Assembly (NCBI GenBank): GCA_029204225.1
Contig: CM055095.1
Location: 55,579,612-55,643,611 of the forward strand
Source of the DNA: Diphasiastrum complanatum
Taxonomy: Eukaryota; Streptophyta; Lycopodiopsida; Lycopodiales; Lycopodiaceae
Length of the DNA stretch: 64,000 bases
Direction of reading: 5' to 3'
The notes under the pieces are model-generated. The model made no database searches and had not been told where the DNA came from. It was given only the letters and a program-made list of their open reading frames with translations. Shown here in pieces: positions 19,964-31,453 of the stretch; positions within the stretch are counted from its first letter, which is position 1, and each line of letters opens with the position of its first letter. The position numbers were made by a program, and so were the translations under genes.

Positions 19964-22900
19964 ATGGCTTCCAATGGTGGGATCATGCTAGAGTCTAGTG
20001 AAAGGTTGAGTTCATCAAACTACTCTACTTGGAAAGTGAGGATGGAGTCCTTACTTGAGTTGAATGAACTCATGGACATAGTTGCAGAAATTGAAGAGAG
20101 ACCTCTCACACTTCAAGAGCAACAAAGGTTTGATAAGAAGGCCAAAAGGGCTCTTCATATCATTAAAATGAATGTTACAAATGAACTTCTCAAGGAAGTT
20201 GGAAAGTGTCACAGTGCAAGTGAGGCATGGAATGCCTTAAAGAAGCTCTTTGAATCAAAGTCCACATCTAGGGTATTGACCCTAAGGAGACAAATATTTT
20301 CTAGTAGGCAAAGAGAGGGTGAAAGTGCTCATGCATTTATCTTGAGAGTTAAGTCCCTAAGTGATGATTTAGCATGCATTGATGAGAACATAAAAGATGG
20401 TGAAATAGTCCAAGTTATGTTGAATGGTTTGCTAAATGAACATGCTAACCTTGTGCAAAGTTTTGCCATTCAAAGAGTCTTGCCAAGTGTGGTTGACTTG
20501 CAAGAAATCTTATTGGCTGAAGAACATAGGTTGCAATCAAAGCTTGATGGTGCATCCTTGCAAGGTGGAGGTGAAGAGGCTTTCTTCACAAAAGGCAAAT
20601 TCAAGGGCAAAGGTAAAGGCAAAGGGAAATGGTCCAAAGGTGGTAACTTTGATCATGATGATCACTCTTCCTCTTCCTCTTCTACTAAGAACAATAAGTC
20701 AAAGTTCAAGTGCTTTTATTGTGGGATAAAAGGTCATTTTGCAAATGAATGTTATAAGAAGAAAAGAGAGCAAGGAGAGAGGCAAGGAAATCTTACAATA
20801 GATGAGGAAGAACATAACACATGTGAATCACTTGTTATGACTTCAAGTTTGTTAGCCAACATAGATGATAATGATCCTTGGTGGATTGATAGTGGAGCCT
20901 CATCTCACATGACAAGACATAAGGAATACTTTACATCCTTATTGTCTTATGAGGGAGAAGGTAACATCATCTACACTGCAAATGATGGTCAATGTGACAT
21001 CAAAGGCATAGGCACTATTCCTATTTCCCTTTCAACAAATAGGAAAGCAAATCTTGAAAATGTTTTGTACATTCCTTCAATCACTAAGAATTTGCTTAGT
21101 GTAAGTCAAATGATTGACAAAGGACTTGATGTGGAGTTCATTGGAGATGCATGTTTGATAAGTAAATGTGGATCCTTGATTGCTCAAGGTAGGAGGCATG
21201 GTAAACTTTTCAAGCTTGATGCATGTGTGATCTCTAATCATGAAGGATGTATGGCTAGGGAGCAATTGACAAACCAAGAAGTTTGGCACAAGAGGTTGGG
21301 CCATCCCAACTTCAAATCTTTGGAGGTAATGGCAAAGAAAGAGCTTGTTCTTGGTCTCCCTAAAAGTCTTGTTGCAAACAATAGTGTTTGTGAACATTGT
21401 GCCTTGTCCAAATCTCATAGACTTGCTTATTCTAGATCTACTTCTAGATCTAAGAAAGCTTTTCAACTTGTGCATTCTGATATTCATTCTTCTAGTACAA
21501 CTAGCAATGGTGGGGCAAAGATGTATGCAACTTTCATTGATGACTTTAGTAGGTATACTTGGATCTATCTTCTTAAAAGTAAGGATGAAGTGTTTGCTGC
21601 ATTTGTCAAGTTCAAGAATGAAATGGAAAACCAATTCAATACAAAGATCAAATGCTTAAGATCTGATAATGGAGGGGAATACACCTCAAATAGGTTCAAA
21701 GACTTTTGTATAGCACATGGGATTAAGAGGGAGATGTCTAGTCCTAGGACTCCACAACAGAATGGAGTGGCCGAGAGGAAGAATAGAACCCTTTGTGAAT
21801 GTGCCAAGGCAATGAGACTACATGCTAATCTTGCTAAGTCTTTTTGGGGGGAAGCTTTAGCATGTGCTAACTATCTATGTAATAGATGGACAAGTGCTTC
21901 CTTGGATGGTAAAACTCCTCATGAGGTTCTTTATGGTAGAAGGCCGAGTGTCAAGCATTGTAGGATCTTTGGATGTACATGTTTTGTCAATATCACACTT
22001 GATGATAGAACTAAAGAAGATCCTTCATCAAAGAAGGGTGTGTTTGTTGGCTATAGTGAAGTAAGCAAGGCTTACAAAGTGTACATTCCTTCTACAAAGA
22101 AAGTTGTCATAAGTAGGGATGTCATCTTTCATGAAGAGAATGTTTCCAATGTTGTTGATGTTGATGTTGATGTGCCTACTAATCATCATGATGTGCAAGA
22201 TGTCTTGGATGAAGATGGAGATGCCACTCCAAAGCAAACTTCAAGGAAGACTCAAAGGCAAAGGGCTAAGCCATCAAGGCTAACCTATGATGAAAAAGGA
22301 AAGCAAGTGGTGGACAACTCTAACTTTGCTTTTCTTACCTCTTTTGATGAACCAACTTGTGTAGGTGAAGCAATTCAAAAGAAGGAATGGATCCAAGCCA
22401 TGGATCATGAGCATCAAGCACTCATCAAAAGCAACACATGGAGGTTGGTAAAGCTTCCAAAGGACAAGAAGGCAATTGGTTGTAAGTGGATCTTCAAGAT
22501 CAAGACAAATCAAGATGGATCAATCAACAAGTACAAGGCAAGGTTGGTGGCAAAGGGGTATGCTCAAGAATATGGTATTGACTATGATGAGACCTTTGCA
22601 CCCGTGGCAAAGATGGTAACTATTCGAATCCTAATCTCTCTTGCAACTCTTTATGATTGGGATATGTGGCAAATGGATGTTACTAATGCCTTCTTGAATG
22701 GTGATCTTGAAGAAGATATTTACATGGAGCAACCCGAGGGCTATGTTTCACATGATGAGCCTAATCATGTGTGCTATCTCCAAAAGAGTTTGTATGGGCT
22801 AAAGCAAGCACCAAGGAGTTGGTATGCTAAGCTCAATTCCTTCTTACTTTCTCAAAACTTTGTTATGAGTGAGTATGATCATTCTCTCTACTTTAGATTG

Positions 22901-23917
22901 AATGAAAATGATATCACTTTACTTTTGATCTATGTTGATGACATTATCTTAAGTGGTGGTAACAATCTAGATATAGATGAAATCAAGATGGCACTCAAAA
23001 GAGAGTTTGAAATTCAAGATCTTGGTAAACTTCATTATATCTTAGGAATAGAGATTATTAGAACTTCTAAATCTACATTCATATGTCAAGAAAAGTATGT
23101 TAACTCTATTCTAAAAAGGTTTCATATGGAAGATTGTAAAGTTGTTTCTACTCCTATGGAATCAAATGTAAAGCTAACTACAAGAAGTAATGAAAGATCC
23201 TTCAAGGACATTACTCTCTATAGAAAGCTAATAGGATCTCTTATATGGTTAACCATCACAAGACCTGATCTAAGCTTTGTGGTTGGTAAACTAAGTCAAT
23301 TTATGCAAGATCCTAGTGAGGCTCATTGGAAGCTAGGAAAGAGAGTACTTAGATACATCTCGGGATCTAGAGATTTTGGCATCTTGTATGGAGGTACTAC
23401 ACCTAACCTTTGTGGATTTTCAGATTCAGATTTTGCAGGTGATCAAATGGATAGGAAGTCAACAAGTGCCTTTGCAATCTATCTTGGAGATGGAGTGGTC
23501 TCATGGCTATCAAAGAAGCAACCAACTATCTCTCTATCTTCCACCGAAGCCGAGTACAAGGCATTAACAACATGCACCAAGGAGATTCTTTGGATCAAGA
23601 GGATGTTATTGGATCTTCACTTGCTGGAACCAGAGAAGACTCCAATCATACTTTGTGATAACCTTTCAGCCCAAAGCTTGGCAAGCAATCCTGTTTTTCA
23701 TGCAAGGAGCAAGCACATTGAGATTGCTCACCATTTTGTGAGAGATCAAGTCATTGCCAAAGAGGTGGAGCTTCAACATGTCTCTTCAAAGGAGTGTGTG
23801 GCTGATATCTTCACCAAACCATTGGGAAAGGACCTATATTTAATGCATAGATCTAATCTTGGAATGTGCTCAAAGACTATGTTGAAACTAGCATCCAATG
23901 TTGAAGAGGGAGTGTGA
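19964..23917 (+). CDS. Copia gag-pol polyprotein, intact (1317 aa)
   Basis: This is the single polyprotein of the young Copia; it supplies capsid, protease, integrase, reverse transcriptase and RNase H. Gag spans about residues 1-280, with LSSSNYSTWKVRMESLL near the start and a CCHC knuckle CFYCGIKGHFANEC at about 249-262 after a Lys/Gly-rich stretch. Protease has WWIDSGASSHMT (about 307-318). A pre-integrase finger HKRLGHPN..CEHC follows (about 440-485). Integrase has catalytic D506 (VHSDI), D568 (SDNGGEY) and E604 (GVAERKN); the spacing from D568 to E604 is exactly 35. RT has YVDD at 990-993, and RNase H covers about 1145-1270 (FSDSDFAGD, SSTEAEYKAL, CDNLSAQSLA). The ATG follows the leader and is the first in frame. 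The TGA stop (23915-23917) lies inside the first five bases of the 3' LTR. All catalytic residues I can check are present. Confidence 0.96.
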   Translation: MASNGGIMLESSERLSSSNYSTWKVRMESLLELNELMDIVAEIEERPLTLQEQQRFDKKAKRALHIIKMNVTNELLKEVGKCHSASEAWNALKKLFESKSTSRVLTLRRQIFSSRQREGESAHAFILRVKSLSDDLACIDENIKDGEIVQVMLNGLLNEHANLVQSFAIQRVLPSVVDLQEILLAEEHRLQSKLDGASLQGGGEEAFFTKGKFKGKGKGKGKWSKGGNFDHDDHSSSSSSTKNNKSKFKCFYCGIKGHFANECYKKKREQGERQGNLTIDEEEHNTCESLVMTSSLLANIDDNDPWWIDSGASSHMTRHKEYFTSLLSYEGEGNIIYTANDGQCDIKGIGTIPISLSTNRKANLENVLYIPSITKNLLSVSQMIDKGLDVEFIGDACLISKCGSLIAQGRRHGKLFKLDACVISNHEGCMAREQLTNQEVWHKRLGHPNFKSLEVMAKKELVLGLPKSLVANNSVCEHCALSKSHRLAYSRSTSRSKKAFQLVHSDIHSSSTTSNGGAKMYATFIDDFSRYTWIYLLKSKDEVFAAFVKFKNEMENQFNTKIKCLRSDNGGEYTSNRFKDFCIAHGIKREMSSPRTPQQNGVAERKNRTLCECAKAMRLHANLAKSFWGEALACANYLCNRWTSASLDGKTPHEVLYGRRPSVKHCRIFGCTCFVNITLDDRTKEDPSSKKGVFVGYSEVSKAYKVYIPSTKKVVISRDVIFHEENVSNVVDVDVDVPTNHHDVQDVLDEDGDATPKQTSRKTQRQRAKPSRLTYDEKGKQVVDNSNFAFLTSFDEPTCVGEAIQKKEWIQAMDHEHQALIKSNTWRLVKLPKDKKAIGCKWIFKIKTNQDGSINKYKARLVAKGYAQEYGIDYDETFAPVAKMVTIRILISLATLYDWDMWQMDVTNAFLNGDLEEDIYMEQPEGYVSHDEPNHVCYLQKSLYGLKQAPRSWYAKLNSFLLSQNFVMSEYDHSLYFRLNENDITLLLIYVDDIILSGGNNLDIDEIKMALKREFEIQDLGKLHYILGIEIIRTSKSTFICQEKYVNSILKRFHMEDCKVVSTPMESNVKLTTRSNERSFKDITLYRKLIGSLIWLTITRPDLSFVVGKLSQFMQDPSEAHWKLGKRVLRYISGSRDFGILYGGTTPNLCGFSDSDFAGDQMDRKSTSAFAIYLGDGVVSWLSKKQPTISLSSTEAEYKALTTCTKEILWIKRMLLDLHLLEPEKTPIILCDNLSAQSLASNPVFHARSKHIEIAHHFVRDQVIAKEVELQHVSSKECVADIFTKPLGKDLYLMHRSNLGMCSKTMLKLASNVEEGV
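23903..23912 (+). other. Polypurine tract of the young Copia
   Basis: GAAGAGGGAG immediately before the 3' LTR start TGTG; it also encodes the end of the polyprotein. Confidence 0.8.
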
Positions 23918-24567
23918 AAATTGTCAACATTTCCTAGCTAGTTTGAGGCCTAAATTGGCTAAAATTGTAAATAGTTTTGGTTCTGGAGTTTCACACGTGT
24001 GAACCAGGCCACAATGTTTTTATTTACTGTATTTTTTCAGTATGATGAAGTGTCAAACTTCATACCCTTCAAAATGAGACCATTTTGATGTATTTTGGTC
24101 ATATAAGCCATTTTTAGCTATTTTTCCTATATAGGGAATATCTAGGGTCAAGTACCTTCTAGAGAGAGGAGAGAGAGTCATCTTCCTCATCCATAAATAG
24201 TAGGGAAGTCGTGGAGAACAGGTTGGAGAAACCTTTTGTATGCTTCATTGAGATCAATAGATCATTGTCATTGTTTCTTCCTCCATTGAGAGCATTGTTG
24301 TGTGTATTGTCTTCAAGCTATTGTGTATGATCTTAGGTGCTTTCCAAAAGTGGTAGGCTGATGTATTATGGACTGTATAATGCTATTTTGGGCCGCACTT
24401 GATGTTTATGGAAGTTTCCATTTGTGATAAATGCTTTTTGATCAAGTTCTTTGCATTCTAGGTAGCATAGAATGTGTTGCCAATTCCTAGCTTATGTAGT
24501 TTGGAGTGCAAGCATTCAAGCCAATGATCTTGGAGTTTAGATCCACTTAGGATCTGTATTTTTCACA
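23913..24567 (+). repeat. 3' LTR of the young Copia (655 bp)
   Basis: Same length as the 5' LTR and about four differences by eye (one near each of 23974, 24214, 24353 and 24556). That implies a recent insertion. Confidence 0.93.
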
Positions 24568-25396
24568 GTATGTACTACAGTGATTACGTAGCCAAACATT
24601 AAAGCATTGAATCATTAGACAAATAGTCAATCACAAAGAACTACAAAGATGCATACATTTTGATATGAACCTAAACGCAATAAAAGATAGATTGATTCAG
24701 TATGAAAAACGAAACAAATGTAAATGAGTACAAGAAGTTGCGGATCAAAGCCGCGTACTCTAAGCTATCTCTGAGCGACTAAATATAAGTCCAATTTAAG
24801 CATAACTACTGATAAGCAGTAAGCGCAATAGTAATCTCTAATCAACTCTAAAGAACTGAGCTAGAATTCTCAAGAGTGTTCAAGCTTGCAGGCTTGAGAG
24901 AGAACGCTAACTACTCTTCTTGCTTCAATGCATAAAATGTAAAAATATGAGCAGCTATTTATACTGAGCAAATGTGACAATGTCCAATAGTAGGACAACT
25001 AATTAGGTCGTAAATCATAATGGCCAGTGAAACATAGTGAGCTAGCATCCATCCAGTTGGTAATTCCTGGAAATTTACTTGCTATAAGATTAGGGCAATT
25101 TTTTAGCTTCAAGAGAGTGGAACGTTAACTGTCAATCAATCGACATGGCCGAAGTGGCCGAAGTCTCCGCCGAAGTCCTTGAAGTGGCCAAAGTGGCTGC
25201 AGTTACCAAAGTGGCCAAAGTCACCGAAGTCTTCAAAGTTTGTCGATGATGTCAATAAACGTTAGAGCCACCTGTGAGCCATTTCCAAGAAGTTCTGTAG
25301 AATGTGTAGAAACACAAGAAATTTTGCAAGTCTGGATAAATGAATTGGATGAAAATTGAAATTTGATTAGTCGATTAGTAGGAGAATAATCCAACA
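24568..25396 (-). repeat. 5' LTR of the older Copia, second part
   Basis: From about 24733 (AAGTTGCGGATCAAAGCCGCG) to 25396 (TAATCCAACA) it aligns with 14910-15549 of the 3' LTR. Bases 24568-24732 have no match in that LTR, but the word ATTACGTAGCCAAACATT is shared with the LTRs of the Copia at 26219. Confidence 0.8.
25149..25241. repeat. 9-bp minisatellite in Copia LTR, about 10 units
   Basis: Same CCGAAGTGG-type units as 15261-15395, in a shorter array with one 3-base partial unit. Confidence 0.85.
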
Positions 25397-25408
25397 CTAA
25401 GATCCAGA

Positions 25409-26213
25409 TTGAATTCTACTGAATCAGCAAGATCCAACATCCTTGGACTTTATTACCGAATGAATCTGAGATCCGGACGATCAGTAGCCAAAAGAATAGC
25501 GAATCAAGCACCAAACCCTCCTAGAGTTACAGCTACACAAATCGAGACAGTAGTAGAACCAACACCAATAAATCCTATGGGTGGACCCTTACTTGTCGCA
25601 CCCTTACAAGCAGTCCGGAGAGCACCTCACATGGACATACCTAAATATGATGGGTCATCAGATCCTATCAGATTCATGAAGATCTACAAGCAAGCGTGTG
25701 AAATTTATGGAGATCGGACACCGGCGGAGAAACTGATGTTGTTCCCCATGTCTTTGGTAGCTGTAGCACAAGATTGGTTCTTCAACCTATCAGAAGAAGA
25801 GAAAACCACTTGGAAAGGGGTTAAAGTGGCTCTCATTACGTGCTTTAAACCAAGAAAGTTCTTGGAAGATCCATTTTTCCTGTTGAGCAAGGTCAAAATT
25901 GAAAAAAGAGAAAGGGTCAGGGATTGCATAGAATGGATCAAACACTTGAGATCCAAATGCAATGCAGCCCTAACTCCCGATGATCATGCCATCAAGGAAG
26001 AAGACGAGGGTTCAGATGAATAATCATATCCGACCACCCATAATTTGACTCCCTCTGTAGCATCATCATCCAACGCCTCCAATATATCAACAGAGCTGCT
26101 GATGGAACAAGTGATGAAATTACACAAGCAGTAGATGGAATGACTAATGACGTAGTTTGATCAGAAACTGAAGGTCTTGCAGGGAGCTGTAGCACCAACT
26201 CCAAATCCACTGA
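25409..26213 (+). pseudogene. Gypsy gag, N-terminal and middle part
   Basis: The open frame runs to a TAA at 26021-26023, after which the same frame continues with further stops to the Copia insertion at 26219. Internal start MNLRSGRSVA at about 25460. The capsid region has HMDIPKYDGSSDPIRFMKIY, LMLFPMSLVAVAQDWFFNLS and KVALITCFKPRKF, the pattern of the retrotransposon gag domain (PYDGxxDP...WF..L....W..L...F). The remainder of gag, with its zinc knuckles, is displaced to 32499 onward by the Copia. Not functional. Confidence 0.75.
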
Positions 26214-26218
26214 AATCG

Positions 26219-27277
26219 TGTTGGATTTACTCCTACTACTCTCCTAAATCCCATTTTTAATCTGCCTCCATTCATGCTGCATATTTACTAACGTTGTCAT
26301 GCAGTCTGCATATTTACACGCAAATTCGCATAGACGAAGAAAGGGCGAATGAATCGCGACACTATGTTCTTACACAATGTATGGTAATAGGCAAAAAAGT
26401 GACACTATCTTACTGAATGCCAAAGGTGCCCTAAAAGCAAAGGCACCCTGTAAATCTAATCCTAAGGCTACTCGTAAGAAGTGACGCACTTTTTGCATCA
26501 TCACCAACGTTCACCTCAGTACTGACTGACGTCGCACCCTTCTCACGCTCACCCCATGCAGCTGTGCTAACAGATTGGACAACTACTGCAGTCACCCACG
26601 ATCTCTTACAGCCAGCACATCCACTCTGTACTCTCACATCTGCACACCTGTAATATTATGTATATATTGGATACCATATGGTCATTCCATAGTGAGATGA
26701 AGGTAGAGAAAAAGAGACTAAGAGAACAGGTTTCATTCCTCATTACAAACAAAATAAGCTTCGTAGGGCACGCGGTTTCATCCGCTATTGTATTGTGCTC
26801 TACTGCATTATTAACATGTAGACATGATATACTTAATCTGATATAGCTCTTTGTTCTGCATTCTGATTTGTGTTAATATTGCTATGGTTGTTCTTCATTT
26901 TGTCCGATCTTTCTAGTTGCTCTTTCTAGTAATAGACGACTAACTTTTAGTCTTGTCTTTCATGAATCATTCGCGACTAATTATCAGTCGAGCACATCTA
27001 GCTCTTTGAGAATCATTCGCGACATATAATTTGTCTTGCAATTCGCGACAAATTATTCATCTAGCGCTTCATCCATTAAATGTTTGGCTACGTAATTAGA
27101 GTAACCGTGATTTCTATCACTAAAGTTTTGTCATTTTGATAGGCATAGTCATGCTTCTGGAGAGAGTCGTATAACTTATTCCTCTGAGCACGAACATTTT
27201 CTGTTCGAGTTCGTTTCTCGTTTGAGTTCGTTTCTCGTTTGTATTCGTCAATTATTCTTCCATCCTCTCTCCCAACA
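26219..27277 (+). repeat. 5' LTR (1059 bp)
   Basis: TGTTGGATTTACTCC...CTCTCCCAACA. Near its end a unit GAGTTCGTTTCTCGTTT is present twice in tandem (about 27200-27241), but only once in the 3' LTR, which accounts for most of the length difference. Confidence 0.9.
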
Positions 27278-27289
27278 TGGTATCAGAGC
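27278..27289 (+). other. Primer binding site (initiator Met tRNA)
   Basis: TGGTATCAGAGC directly after the LTR. Confidence 0.88.
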
Positions 27290-27428
27290 TATTTTGATAC
27301 CTTGATAAGCTTCCACAGTACAAGACTCTACTAGCCGATAGAGTAATTGTTTTCTTGTTCTGTAAATATCAGATTTTCATACTTAGGTCACTGATAGTTT
27401 CTCCTATCGCTTAGACTAATTCTTCCAC

Positions 27429-30400
27429 ATGGATTCCTAAGGGAAAGCCAGTCCTATTATGGACAAGCTTGATGGAGCCAATTACCATCTGTGAAAATTT
27501 AAGATGAAAACTGTACTAATGGCAAAAGAATTGTACAACGTTGTTACATGTGCAGAAGGAAAACCCGAAGCAGACGACACAACAATCGCCAGATGGAAGC
27601 TGAAGGATGGAAAAGCTTTCGCGCTGATCATCCTCAACATCACGGATACCCAGATCGACCATGTATCCGAGGCTCAGACATCGAAAGAAGTCTGGGACAT
27701 CTTGAGCACACTATACGAAGTGCGAGATATAGCTTCTAAGCTACATCTCAAGAAGAAATTCTAATCCCTCAAGATGACGAATGGTGATTCTTTGTAGAAT
27801 CACATTAATCAGTTCAAGAACCTACTAAGACAAATGGCCATTGTCGGATCTGTCATAGACGATCAAGACACAATGATACAATTGCTTACAAGTTTGCCAA
27901 ATTCTTACGACAGTTGGGTGATGATCATCACGACTCATCCAGAATTGACTCTTTCAAGAGTCATTACTATGTGGTTGCAGGAAGACACGCAAAGGAACGA
28001 AGCCTCAAGTTTCTCAGCTGATTCTCACGCTTTATATACCAACAAGAGCATGACAAAGCAGAAGAAGAAGAAAGTCTCGAAGCAATCAAAGCCAGACCAG
28101 AAACCAACTCAGCACAAGGAACAGTCGAATCCGCAGACAAAGAAGAAGCTGTTCTGCAAATACTGCAAACGAAACAACCACGGAATTCAAGATTGCCGAA
28201 TACTTCAAGTGAAGAACAATAGCAAGGGACAGCCGAATCAAGTGGCAAATGCAGCTGTAGAAACTCCACAGCCTATTCAAGAAGCAGATCATGATGCCTT
28301 CATGACCAACCATCAAGGAGCATCTGGCGACAGTTCTTGGTTCCTAGATTCCAGAGCCACTCAACACATGACTAGCCTAATTGGCTGTTTTGAGTCCTAT
28401 ACACCTTACAGTAACCAGAAGTTTGTTCACCTTTTCGACAATAGCACACAAGCTATCAAAGGTGAAGGCACTGTAAGATTAAATGATCAATCTAAGCTAC
28501 TCTCTAAAGTCCTGTATGTACCAAATTTATCTACGAATCTGCTCTCTGTAAGCAGAATCACAGATTTAGGACATAGAATAGAGTTCGAATGTGATCAGTG
28601 TAAAGTAGTTGATAGGACTGGCAAGATCCTAGCACTCGGAAAGAGGCATGGACACTTGTATAAATTAAGTCATTGCTTTTCTGCCTCTAGTCAGGCTCTT
28701 AGTACTTCAATTCATACAAATAAAAGTTTACTTTGGCATTATAGACTTGGTCATTTAAATCATGCTGCTGTACAATGAATGTCTAGACAATCTATTGTTC
28801 TTGATCTCGACTATCCTCGCAAAAAAGTCGAGTTACCTGTCTGTCAAGATTGTCTAGTTGGTAAATAGACCAGGAAACCATTTAAGTCAAGCCATCAGCA
28901 TATTGCTAGAGGATTGCTAGATGTTGTACATTCAGATATTTGTGGCCCAATGAAAAATCCTTCACTGAAGGATGCCAAGTATTTTATAACCTTTATTGAC
29001 GAATTCTCCAGAAGGACGACGGTGTATTTCATAAAAAAAAAATCAGAAGCCTTCAATTGCTTCAGAATCTTCAAGGAGCGTGCAGAAAAGGAGACTGGAA
29101 GGACGATCGAGGCCTAAGGTTAGACAACGATGGAGAATACATCTCTGTCGAGTTTAAGGAGTACTGTCAAAGCCAAGGCATTGAGCAGCAATTCATCACT
29201 CCTTACAGTCCTCAGTCTAATGGCTTACCTGAGAGGAAGAACCATACTTTGGTCGAATCTGCTAAGTGTATGCTATTGCATGCATCGTTGCCCAAGAGAT
29301 TCTGGGGTGAAGTTGTCTGCACAATAGCTTACATCCAGAATAGATGTTCAACCAAGGCCCTCTCAGACAAGACACCCCACGAGGTGTGGACAGGCTCTAA
29401 GCCTTTTTTGAAGAACCTAAGAGTGTTTGGGTGCATTGCCTATGCGCAGATTCCAAAGGACACAAGGAAGAAATTGGACTTCCAAGGTCTGAAGACCATC
29501 CTGATTGTATATACTTCGTCTGATAATACTTACAAGCTGTACGATCCTGATACCCAACAAATCTTGTATAGCCGGGATATAGTCTTTATCGAGGCTCAGT
29601 TCGTCCACCTCAAAGGCAAGGATATTGCTTGAGAAGAACCTCAATCACCTGCCATTGATACAACAGTCCAAGCTTCTGGCTCAGGCGTGTCTATTGTCGA
29701 CCCACTTCGAGACAACGAATCAGACGAAGATGTTGCTGCTACCCAGCAACAAGTTTTAGGAATGGTTCATCAGTCGAATCCTCCCAGAAGATCAAGCCAA
29801 GTGCGCACACAGCCCACAAGGTATACTCCTGAGTCTGTTTGTCTTTTAATACAGGAACCGATGACAGTTGAAGAGGCACTTAGCCAACCAGACTCTGATC
29901 TCTAGAGAGAAGCCATGGACAGGGAGTATTCCTCTCTGATCAAGAATCAGACATGGTCATTAGTCGAAGCTCCCATTGGCTGCAATATCATTGATTGCAA
30001 ATGGATCTTTAAGATCAAATATAATGCCAATGGAACAATTGATCGAAGGAAGACAAGATTGGTAGCACAAGGATTCACCCAAATTCCGAATGTTGACTAA
30101 AATGAGACTTTTAGTCCAGTCGTCAAACATTTGTCAATCCGAATGCTCCTGTCTTATGCTGCAACTGCCGACCTCAAAGTACATCAACTTGATGTACAAA
30201 CAGCCTATCTAAATGGAGTTATACAAGAAGATATCTACATGATCCAGCCCAAAGGATACGTTCTGGAAGGCATGAAGAATCATGTCTGTAAACTCCACAA
30301 AGCACTGTACGGCTTGAAACAGTCTACCAGAGCTTGGTTTCAGAGGATCAACACATTCCTCATTGAACAAAGATTCAAACCAAGCACTGTTGATTGCAAC

Positions 30401-31453
30401 GTTTATTCAAGGTTAGTGCATCAATCCTTCATTATCATCACCTTGTACGTTGATGATATGTTGCTCTTCAGCAACAATACCAAAATGGTCAAGGATGCAA
30501 AACAGATGCTGTTCTCAAAATTTGACATGACTGATCTGGACAAAGCTCACTTCTGTCTAGGAATTCAAATCCACAGAGATAGAGCAAATCGACTGATTTA
30601 CATCACTCAACAAAGGTATTTTTACAATGTTCTTAACAGATACAATTTGATGAATTGTAAATTAGCTCACTCACCAATGGATCCAGACCTGCATTTGTCA
30701 AAGGAACAATGTCCCCAAACCAAGCAAGAAGAGGAGCAGATGAGAGAATATTCGTATCGATCGATACTTGGATCTCTCATGTACGCAATGCTCTATACAA
30801 GACCAGATATCTCTTTTGTTGTAAGCTCACTCAGCCAATTTATGGCTAATCCTGGCATTACCCATTGGAAGACTTTTATTCGAGTCATGAGATATATTCG
30901 AGCTACCATGGACCAGTGCATCTGCTATGGAGATGTCAGCAATGACAATCTTCATCAGCTCAGTGGCTATTCTGATGCAAGCTGGGGAGGAGATGCAGAC
31001 AATTGTAAATCCACATCTGGATTTACATTCTTCTTCAATAGTGCTCCTATTTCATGGAACAGTCGTAAGCAAACCTCTATCGCACTTTCTTCTACTGAAG
31101 CAGAATACATTGCTGCTTCTCAATCTATTAAGGAAGCGTTTTGGTTGAGAAATTTGTTGTCAGACATCAATCTGTATCAGTACAGCCCTACAATTTTGTT
31201 TTGTGATAACCAAAGTGCTATTGCCTTATCGGCCAATCCTAGATTTCATTCCATGAGTAAGCACATTGAGATCAGATATCACTACATCAGGGGCAAGATT
31301 CTCGACAGGGAGGTAAGCTTAACGTACGGCAGAACACAAGACATGGTTGCAGACATTTTCACGAAAGCACTTAGTGTTAATGCACACAACAAATTTTGTG
31401 CATTGCTCAGTCTAAGATCAAGGCATTCACGGATCCAGATTAAGGGGAGGTGT
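27429..31453 (+). pseudogene. Copia gag-pol, full order but broken by stops
   Basis: All Copia domains are present in order but interrupted by about ten stops or frameshifts. Gag starts at 27429, with a TAA as its fourth codon and a second stop after NYHL. The zinc knuckle is CKYCKRNNHGIQDC (about 28160). Protease has DSRATQHM, with Arg replacing Gly of the DSGA active site (about 28348). Pre-integrase and integrase follow, with VVHSDICGPM, then LDNDGEY after a break near 29115, and GLPERKNHTL. RT has LYVDDMLLF (about 30445), and RNase H has YSDASWGGD, SSTEAEYIAA, FCDNQSAIALS and ADIFTKAL. Several stops sit where relatives have Trp or Gln (TGA for TGG, TAA/TAG for CAA/CAG), as expected from C-to-T change. 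The RNase H frame reads through the purine tract into the 3' LTR. Confidence 0.88.

Larger units (their letters stand above)
18137..24567 (+). mobile_element. Young, structurally complete Ty1/Copia retrotransposon
   Basis: The 655-bp LTRs (18137-18791, 23913-24567) have TGTG...CACA ends and differ at only about four positions by my reading. The primer site TGGTATCAGAGC directly follows the 5' LTR, and a purine tract GAAGAGGGAG directly precedes the 3' LTR. A single uninterrupted gag-pol frame (19964-23917) fills the interior after a 1.17-kb leader. It sits inside the 5' LTR of an older Copia. All parts needed for movement are present in sequence; whether it is expressed cannot be told. The expected 5-bp target duplication is absent (left ATTAG, right GTATG). 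Confidence 0.93.
14804..25396 (-). mobile_element. Decayed Ty1/Copia element, minus strand, containing a younger Copia
   Basis: The ends are TGTTGG...CCAACA and the target duplication CTAAG is perfect (14799-14803 and 25397-25401). The 3' LTR is 14804-15549. The 5' LTR is 17946-18136 plus 24568-25396, split by the younger Copia at 18137-24567. On the minus strand the primer site TGGTATCAAGG lies just inside the 5' LTR (17945 downward), and a purine tract AGATTAAGGGGGAG (15563-15550) precedes the 3' LTR. The body (15550-17945) is only about 2.4 kb because integrase C-terminus and most RT are deleted, so it could not move without help. It is a relative of the Copia at 26219-32493. Confidence 0.88.

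Noticed and set aside
21077-21634. 185-codon minus-strand frame inside the young Copia
   Set aside because: Antisense shadow of the integrase coding region.
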